From Salipiger bermudensis (lineage in GTDB: Bacteria > Pseudomonadota > Alphaproteobacteria > Rhodobacterales > Rhodobacteraceae): a stretch of DNA of 64,000 bases. Both the position numbers and the translations under genes were made by a program. Below are positions 59,318 to 64,000 of this stretch, one piece after another (position 1 is the first letter of the stretch; every line of letters begins with the position of its first letter). The DNA lies in NCBI RefSeq assembly GCF_020171625.1, contig NZ_JAIUZY010000005.1, forward strand, positions 490,371 through 554,370, read 5' to 3'. The notes beneath the pieces are model-generated. The model was not told the DNA's origin and made no database searches. It worked only from the letters and a program-made list of their open reading frames with translations.

Positions 59318-59923
59318 ATGCTGCGCCTGACCCCGATCCTGTTTGCCGCCGCCCTCGGCGGCTGCGGCGCGCTCACCGCGCTCGAAGACGCGGCGACGCC
59401 GCTCGAGGTCTACGAGCTGCGCACCCCGGCGGTGGCGCAAAGCGGAGCGCGTCGCGGCGTGGAAGTGATCGTCGAGGAGCCGCTGGCCAGCGGCTCGCTC
59501 TCGACCGAACGCATCATGATCCGGCCCTCGCCGCTGCAGGCGCAGTACCTGCCCGGCGTGCGCTGGGCCGATCCGGCGCCGGCTATGCTGCAGACGATGC
59601 TGGTGCGCAGCCTGAGCGAGAGCGCTGCGCTGGGCTCGGTCAGCCGCCGGCCTGTCGGTCCGCGCGCGGATTACGCGGTGCTGGGCGAGCTGACCGATTT
59701 TCAGGGCGAGGCGATGCAGGGCGCCGAGACCGGGCTGGTGCGGGTGCGCTTCGTGCTGCGCGTGGTGCGCGAGCGCGATGCCAGTGTCGTCGCGACCCGA
59801 AGCTTCGAGGCCACCGAGCTTGCCGCCGCGACCGACCTCGACAACCTCGTCGCGGCCTTCGACCGTGCCACCTCGCGGCTGCTGCCCGAGGCGGTGGCGT
59901 GGATCGTGTCGCAGGCGCGCTGA
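59318..59923 (+). CDS. ABC-type transport auxiliary lipoprotein (PqiC-like)
   Basis: 201 residues. Lipoprotein signal with lipobox LGGC (C near residue 17). The PqiC/DUF330 pattern is recognisable: EVYELRTPAVAQ, VEVIVEEPLASGSLSTERIMIRPSPLQAQYLPGVRWADPAPAMLQTMLVRSLSESAALGSVSRRPVGPRADYAVLGELTDFQGEAMQG. It should sit on the inner face of the outer membrane and receive lipid from the MlaD needle. It completes the mlaE-mlaF-mlaD-pqiC-like operon, 12 bases behind mlaD. Confidence 0.9.
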   Translation: MLRLTPILFAAALGGCGALTALEDAATPLEVYELRTPAVAQSGARRGVEVIVEEPLASGSLSTERIMIRPSPLQAQYLPGVRWADPAPAMLQTMLVRSLSESAALGSVSRRPVGPRADYAVLGELTDFQGEAMQGAETGLVRVRFVLRVVRERDASVVATRSFEATELAAATDLDNLVAAFDRATSRLLPEAVAWIVSQAR

Positions 59924-60118
59924 GTCTGCTAAGCAGGGAGTTCCCAGGGGGCGGGCGGCGGCGTCTCGCCGGGGCGTGGCGGGCACACCTCATCCTGATC
60001 TCGCTCCGCGCCCTTTTGGTTGCCGTTGCCGGCAAGCGTTGTCACTGTGCCGCCAGGACCCGCAGAGTGTGCGGGAGGCGGATCTCACTCGAAGCAATGA
60101 ATACGTAAGGATGTGACC

Positions 60119-61627
60119 ATGGGTGCGGCGATGTATGCGCTTCAGGTGCTGGCACTGGTTTTTGTCGCGGTGGTCGGGATCGGCGTGTTCGTCGCGCTGG
60201 CGCTCTATGTCGTCGACTCGGTGCAGTCGAACGACGCGATCCGCCGCAACTACCCAGTGATCGGGCGGTTCCGCGGCCTCTTCACCAAGCTGGGCGAATT
60301 CTTCCGGCAATATTTCTTTGCCATGGACCGCGAGGAGATGCCCTTCAACCGGGCGCAGCGCGACTGGGTCTATCACGCCACCAAGGGCAAGGATAACACC
60401 GTCGCCTTCGGATCGACGCGCAACCTCAACATCCCCGGCACGCCGATCTTCGTGAACGCGGTGTTCCCGCCGCTCGACGACCAATTCGCCACGACCGACC
60501 CGATGGTGATCGGCCCGCACGCGCGGGTGCCCTATCTCGCCCGGTCGATCTACAACATCTCGGGGATGAGCTATGGCGCGATCTCGAAGCCGGCGGTCGA
60601 GGCGCTGAGCAAGGGCGCCTGCGAGGCGGGGATCTGGCTCAACACCGGCGAGGGCGGGCTGTCGCCCTATCACGGGGCGGCTCCCTGCGATCTGGTGTTC
60701 CAGATCGGCACCGCCAAGTTCGGCCTGCGCAATGAGCAGGGCCTCATCGATGATGACAAGCTCCGCGCCGTGGCCGCCAACCCTCAGGTCAGGATGTTCG
60801 AGCTGAAACTGGCGCAGGGTGCCAAGCCCGGCAAAGGCGGCATCCTGCCCGGCGAGAAGGTCAACGAGGAGGTCGCCGCGATCCGCGGGCTCAAGGTCGG
60901 GCAGGCGGGCATCTCGCCCAACCGCCACCCCGAGATCGACGATTTCGACGACCTGCTCGACATGATCGGCCACATCCGCGAGGTCTCGGGCAAGCCGGTC
61001 GGCTTCAAGACGGTGATCGGCTCGTCGGATGCGTGGGAGGATCTCTTCAAGCTGATCGTCGAGCGCGGCAGCGAGAGCGCGCCCGACTTCATCTGCATCG
61101 ATGGCGGCGAGGGCGGCACCGGCGCGGCACCGATGCCGCTCATCGACCTCGTCGGGATGCCGATCCGCGAGGCGCTGCCGCGCATCGTCGACCTGCGCGA
61201 CCGCTACGGGCTCAAGGACCGCATCCGCATCATCGCCTCCGGCAAGCTGGTGAACCCCGCCGACGTGGCCTGGGCGATCTGCCTCGGTGCCGACTTCGTC
61301 ACCTCGGCGCGCGGCTTCATGTTCTCGCTCGGCTGCATTCAGGCTCTGAAGTGCAACCGCAACACCTGCCCGACCGGCATCACCACCCATGATCCGCGCC
61401 TGCAGCAGGGGCTCGTGGTGCAGAACAAGTACAAGAAGGTCGCCAACTACGCCAAGGGCGTGATCAAGGAGGTCGAGACCATCGCCCACTCGGTCGGCGT
61501 CTCAGAGCCGCGCCAGATGCGGCGGCGGCATGTGCGCATCGTGCAGCCGGATGGCAGCTCGATCCCGTTCAACAAGATCCGCCCGAGCTATCAGCCCGAC
61601 GTCGCGGCGCCCCGGACCGGAGCCTGA
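60119..61627 (+). CDS. FMN-binding glutamate synthase family protein
   Basis: 502 residues from the ATG at 60119, eight bases after TAAGGA; a GTG at 60113 is a possible alternative. Residues 3-27 form a membrane helix, which is unusual for a glutamate synthase and suggests membrane association. The FMN domain of GltB follows: ISGMSYGAISKPAVEALSKGACEAGIWLNTGEGGLS, GGEGGTGAAPMPLIDLVGMPI, IIASGKLVNPADVAWAICLGADFVTSARGFMFSLGCIQALKCNRNTCPTGI, with the cysteines of the [3Fe-4S] cluster. The glutaminase and C-terminal domains are missing, so it is a single-domain relative whose reaction is uncertain. Confidence 0.92.
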   Translation: MGAAMYALQVLALVFVAVVGIGVFVALALYVVDSVQSNDAIRRNYPVIGRFRGLFTKLGEFFRQYFFAMDREEMPFNRAQRDWVYHATKGKDNTVAFGSTRNLNIPGTPIFVNAVFPPLDDQFATTDPMVIGPHARVPYLARSIYNISGMSYGAISKPAVEALSKGACEAGIWLNTGEGGLSPYHGAAPCDLVFQIGTAKFGLRNEQGLIDDDKLRAVAANPQVRMFELKLAQGAKPGKGGILPGEKVNEEVAAIRGLKVGQAGISPNRHPEIDDFDDLLDMIGHIREVSGKPVGFKTVIGSSDAWEDLFKLIVERGSESAPDFICIDGGEGGTGAAPMPLIDLVGMPIREALPRIVDLRDRYGLKDRIRIIASGKLVNPADVAWAICLGADFVTSARGFMFSLGCIQALKCNRNTCPTGITTHDPRLQQGLVVQNKYKKVANYAKGVIKEVETIAHSVGVSEPRQMRRRHVRIVQPDGSSIPFNKIRPSYQPDVAAPRTGA

Positions 61628-62148
61628 TCGGGGCATAGGGCGGAACGCAGCGCAGGGGGAGCCGGTCGGGATGAGCCTGCCGGCGTCCTCCCGGCGCAGG
61701 CGTCACAAATTCTCTTAGCGTCGTGCGGCCCTTCGCGTGGGGCTCGCCTTCTGAAGACCCGGGCGACCTTGGCCAGACCTTCCGGTGGCCCGCCGAGGTG
61801 GGGGGCTGCGGGCCGCGCCGCAAGTCCTGTTGCGGCGCAGTCCCGCGGTGAGGGCGCAGGCGCTGCGCTCTTCCGCCAGAGCACGGCGGTCGCGGTCTGG
61901 CACGATCACCTTACACGATATCAAGCCACGATCTCAGAAGCGGCCTCGAACCTGGCCGAGAGGGCGGGGCGGTTTCTCAGATGACTGCGGCGCCGGACGG
62001 ATGCGGGGGGCGGGAGAGGGGCCTCGCCGTTCCCAGAGGCCGGGCAGCCGCAATATTTCAGTGCCCGAACGTGAACGTGAGACGCTTTGCTTTGGCAGAC
62101 CTGCCTTGTTCGCATACCTTTTGCCCAAGCAAGCAAAGGAGGTTCCCC
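61628..62148. other. Gene-free stretch upstream of msrP
   Basis: 521 bases. Short frames are shadows. Apart from the candidate msrP promoter (62092-62120) I see only GC-rich sequence, with no credible gene or repeat. Confidence 0.5.
62092..62120 (+). promoter_or_regulatory. Candidate promoter of msrP
   Basis: TTGGCA (62092-62097) and TACCTT (62115-62120) are spaced by 17 bases and lie 29 bases before the start codon. The match to sigma-70 consensus is moderate. Confidence 0.35.
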
Positions 62149-63054
62149 ATGGCCGGCCGCTACAAGAGTCCGCTGACCGCATCCGACGTCACCCCAGAAC
62201 ATGTCTGGCTCAACCGTCGCCAGCTGATGGCCGGGGCCGCCGGGGTCGGTCTGGCTGGCATCGCCGGTAGGGCAGCCGCGGCGCCGGAGGATCTCGAGCC
62301 CAACGAGTGGGAGGAGATCACCGGCTACAACAACTACTACGAGTTCGGCACCGGCAAGGAGGATCCCGCCCGCCACGCCGACCAGCTCACCATCGATCCG
62401 TGGACGGTGCGCATCGACGGGCTGGTCGACCGGCCCGGCGACTATGCCTTCGACGAGATCCTGTCCCAGATGACCATCGAGGAGCGCATCTACCGCTTCC
62501 GCTGCGTCGAGGCGTGGTCGATGGTGGTGCCGTGGAACGGCTTCGAGCTCGCCGACCTGCTGGATCTGGCCGGCGTGCAGTCCTCGGCGAAATACGTGGC
62601 CTTCGAGACCGTGCTGCGCCCGGACGAGATGCCCGGCACCGCCTACAAGGTGCTCGATTGGCCCTATGTAGAGGGGCTGCGGCTCGACGAGGCGGTGCAT
62701 CCGCTCACCATCATGGCCACCGGCATCTATGGGCGCGACATCCCGAAACAGAACGGCGCGCCGCTCCGGCTGGTGGTGCCGTGGAAATACGGCTTCAAGT
62801 CGATCAAGTCGGTGGTGCGCATCACCCTGACCGACAGCGAGCCGCCGACCGCGTGGAACAAGGCCAACCCGCGCGAATATGGCTTCTATTCCAACGTGAA
62901 CCCCGAGGTCAGCCACCCGCGCTGGTCGCAGGCGACCGAACGCGAGATCGGCGGTGGGCTGTTCTCGGCCCGCAAGCCCACCTTGATGTTCAACGGCTAC
63001 GGGGAGGAGGTCGCATCGCTCTACGAGGGCATGGACCTGATCCGGAACTTCTGA
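62149..63054 (+). CDS. msrP: Protein-methionine-sulfoxide reductase, molybdopterin catalytic subunit
   Basis: 301 residues behind AAAGGAGG. Twin-arginine motif [19 protein letters not shown] (RR at 23-24) directs Tat export to the periplasm. The sulfite-oxidase-like molybdopterin domain has the Mo-ligating C119 in [15 protein letters not shown], then [41 protein letters not shown]. MsrP repairs oxidised methionine in periplasmic proteins, using electrons from MsrQ. msrQ overlaps its stop by one base (TGATG). Confidence 0.96.
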   Translation: MAGRYKSPLTASDVTPEHVWLNRRQLMAGAAGVGLAGIAGRAAAAPEDLEPNEWEEITGYNNYYEFGTGKEDPARHADQLTIDPWTVRIDGLVDRPGDYAFDEILSQMTIEERIYRFRCVEAWSMVVPWNGFELADLLDLAGVQSSAKYVAFETVLRPDEMPGTAYKVLDWPYVEGLRLDEAVHPLTIMATGIYGRDIPKQNGAPLRLVVPWKYGFKSIKSVVRITLTDSEPPTAWNKANPREYGFYSNVNPEVSHPRWSQATEREIGGGLFSARKPTLMFNGYGEEVASLYEGMDLIRNF

Positions 63055-63662
63055 TGCTGACGGATCGCATCAATGCTGCCGCGCGCAAACTGCCGACCTG
63101 GCCGCTCTACGCCGTGGCGCCGCTGCCGGCGCTCTGGTTCCTGTATCAGGGCCTCACCGGCGGGCTCGGGGTCGAGCCGATCGCCGGACTGGAACATGCG
63201 CTCGGGGTACTGGCGCTGCAGGTTCTGATCGCCGGGCTCTGCATCACGCCCCTGCGCCGCTATGCCGGCGTGAACCTGTTGAAGTTCCGCCGCGCCGTGG
63301 GGCTGATCGGCTTCTTCTACGTGGCGCTGCACCTCGCGGTGTGGCTGGGGCTCGACATCCGCGACCCGGCGCGGATCTGGGCCGACATTCTCAAGCGCCC
63401 CTATATCACCGTGGGCATGGCGGGCTTCCTGCTGTTGCTGCCCCTGGCCCTGACCTCGAGCAACCGGGCGATCCGGCGGCTCGGGCGTCGCTGGAGGCAA
63501 TTGCACAAGCTGGTCTATCCCGCGGTGCTGCTCGGCGCGCTGCATTGGGTGATGCTGGCGAAGGGCTTCCAGATCGAGCCGCTTCTGTATCTGGGGGCGA
63601 CGGCGGTGCTGGTGGCGCTGCGGCTCCCGGTTCTTCAGCGCCGCGTGGCCCTGCGCGGCTGA
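63054..63662 (+). CDS. msrQ: Heme-binding membrane subunit of MsrPQ
   Basis: 202 residues with about five to six membrane helices. Sequences GLCITPLRRYAGVNLLKFRRAVGLIGFFYVALHLAVWLGLD, KRPYITVGMAGFLLLLPLALTS and WRQLHKLVYPAVLLGALHWVML contain the histidines that hold b-type heme (ferric reductase-like domain). It carries electrons from quinone to MsrP. It is translationally coupled to msrP. Confidence 0.95.
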   Translation: MLTDRINAAARKLPTWPLYAVAPLPALWFLYQGLTGGLGVEPIAGLEHALGVLALQVLIAGLCITPLRRYAGVNLLKFRRAVGLIGFFYVALHLAVWLGLDIRDPARIWADILKRPYITVGMAGFLLLLPLALTSSNRAIRRLGRRWRQLHKLVYPAVLLGALHWVMLAKGFQIEPLLYLGATAVLVALRLPVLQRRVALRG

Positions 63663-63686
63663 GGCGCTTTCTTTCCGACCTCCGAC

Positions 63687-63720
63687 AAGCGGCCCCGACT
63701 CGTCCGAGTCGGGGCCGCTT
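63687..63720 (+). terminator. Strong hairpin after msrQ
   Basis: AAGCGGCCCCGACTC and GAGTCGGGGCCGCTT form a perfect 15-bp stem with a GTCC loop, 24 bases after the msrQ stop. The T-run is only two bases, so it may work with Rho or as a bidirectional terminator. Confidence 0.8.
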
Positions 63721-63779
63721 GCGATTCCGAGGGGTGACTCGGCTGACTCGGGGGCTGAATCGGCCGGATTCTGGATGGA

Positions 63780-63803
63780 TCTGTGGATAGGTCTGTGGGT
63801 AGC
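63780..63803. repeat. Two tandem 12-mers resembling DnaA boxes
   Basis: TCTGTGGATAGG (63780-63791) and TCTGTGGGTAGC (63792-63803). TGTGGATAG differs from the DnaA box TGTGGATAA by one base; the second copy differs by two. They precede an AT-rich patch. Confidence 0.4.
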
Positions 63804-63951
63804 TCGCAATACGCCCCGACGAGCCGACACTGCGCGGTTTACTTGCCCCTGGGTCAGGTGGTTTGGCGGGGGTTTGGGGTAAGAAAAATCATCACCTAAG
63901 TCTCTGATATCGTTCTTTATTCCACTTGGTTCCGGAAAATCATGACGTTTT

Positions 63952-63993
63952 CTTAAAAAAGGGGTTGCGGGTATCGGGGGGTATCCGTAAAAG
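63952..63993 (+). promoter_or_regulatory. Stable-RNA (probably rRNA operon) promoter with UP-like AT tract
   Basis: TTGCGG (63965-63970), a 17-base spacer and TAAAAG (63988-63993), preceded by TTCTTAAAAAA and followed by a GC-rich CCCC discriminator. The layout resembles rRNA promoters I recall in Rhodobacterales. The transcript itself lies outside the window. Confidence 0.55.
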
Positions 63994-64000
63994 CCCCTTC

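Larger units (their letters stand above)
63663..64000. other. Gene-free stretch to the right edge
   Basis: 338 bases after msrQ: a terminator hairpin, a run of GACTCGG-type repeats, two tandem 12-mers resembling DnaA boxes (63780-63803), an AT-rich patch near 63880-63960 and a strong stable-RNA-like promoter at the edge. No protein gene is seen. An rRNA operon probably begins to the right. Confidence 0.6.

Noticed and set aside
56858..59986. 1,042-codon leftward frame opposite mlaF and mlaD
   Set aside because: Antisense shadow with His/Arg/Gly bias; the opposite strand has complete Mla genes.

Overview
The window is a GC-rich bacterial chromosome segment. Its gene content points to the order Rhodobacterales (Alphaproteobacteria), probably the Roseobacter group. 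The clues are a DUF4175/TIGR02302 giant protein, DUF2794, an rnd-lptC-lptA-lptB-hpf-ptsN run without rpoN, MbfA under an Irr-type box, a single-domain FMN glutamate synthase, and the group's typical dispersed repeat with 'tatttttga' and 'ggggcagcgcccc' parts. This placement comes from recognised gene families and not from any database search. The DNA looks like ordinary core chromosome: I see no insertion sequence, prophage, integron, CRISPR array, tRNA or complete rRNA gene.

Layout. 1-7.8 kb: the 3' part of lysA, the DUF4175 protein, a K+ channel-like protein with a C-terminal zinc ribbon, a GNAT acetyltransferase, a NYN-LOTUS protein, a TetR regulator, and mbfA with an Irr (ICE) box. 8-18.3 kb: polA, an intracellular-type subtilase, a PfkB kinase overlapping nth, a 371-residue protein of unknown function, an Ada-like methyltransferase, an OmpA lipoprotein, a VOC gene broken by an in-frame TAG, and a MaoC-like dehydratase. 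18.4-23.9 kb: an ExoY-type sugar transferase, a 970-base gene-free stretch, then rnd-lptC-lptA-lptB-hpf-ptsN. 24-34.5 kb: a polysaccharide cluster read leftward (cysQ, GT2, galU, galE, GT4, GT2-like, GT14-like, two-domain sulfotransferase), with a capsule-export-type ABC permease divergent from it.

34.5-45 kb: a periplasmic SH3 protein, hsp20 behind a sigma-32-like promoter and a ROSE-like RNA thermometer, two tandem trypsin-like proteases, the glycolate oxidase operon glcD-glcE-glcF, a HemJ/CopD-like protein with a DUF599 protein, DUF2794, and a membrane spermidine-synthase-like protein. 45-64 kb: a glutaredoxin-MauE fusion, a peptide/glutathione-type ABC importer ending in a cytoplasmic gamma-glutamyltransferase with a divergent GntR regulator, a TauE exporter, an Mla-type lipid transport operon (STAS-MlaE, MlaF, long MlaD, PqiC-like lipoprotein), the FMN glutamate synthase and msrP-msrQ. 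The last 50 bases look like a stable-RNA promoter, so an rRNA operon may start just past the right edge.

How the genes work together. galU and galE supply UDP-sugars, three or four glycosyltransferases assemble a glycan, and a two-domain sulfotransferase could sulfate it. CysQ would remove the PAP by-product. The importer plus a signal-less Ggt suggests uptake of gamma-glutamyl peptides followed by cytoplasmic cleavage. MsrPQ, Nth, the Ada-like protein, Hsp20 and the glutaredoxin fusion are stress and repair functions.
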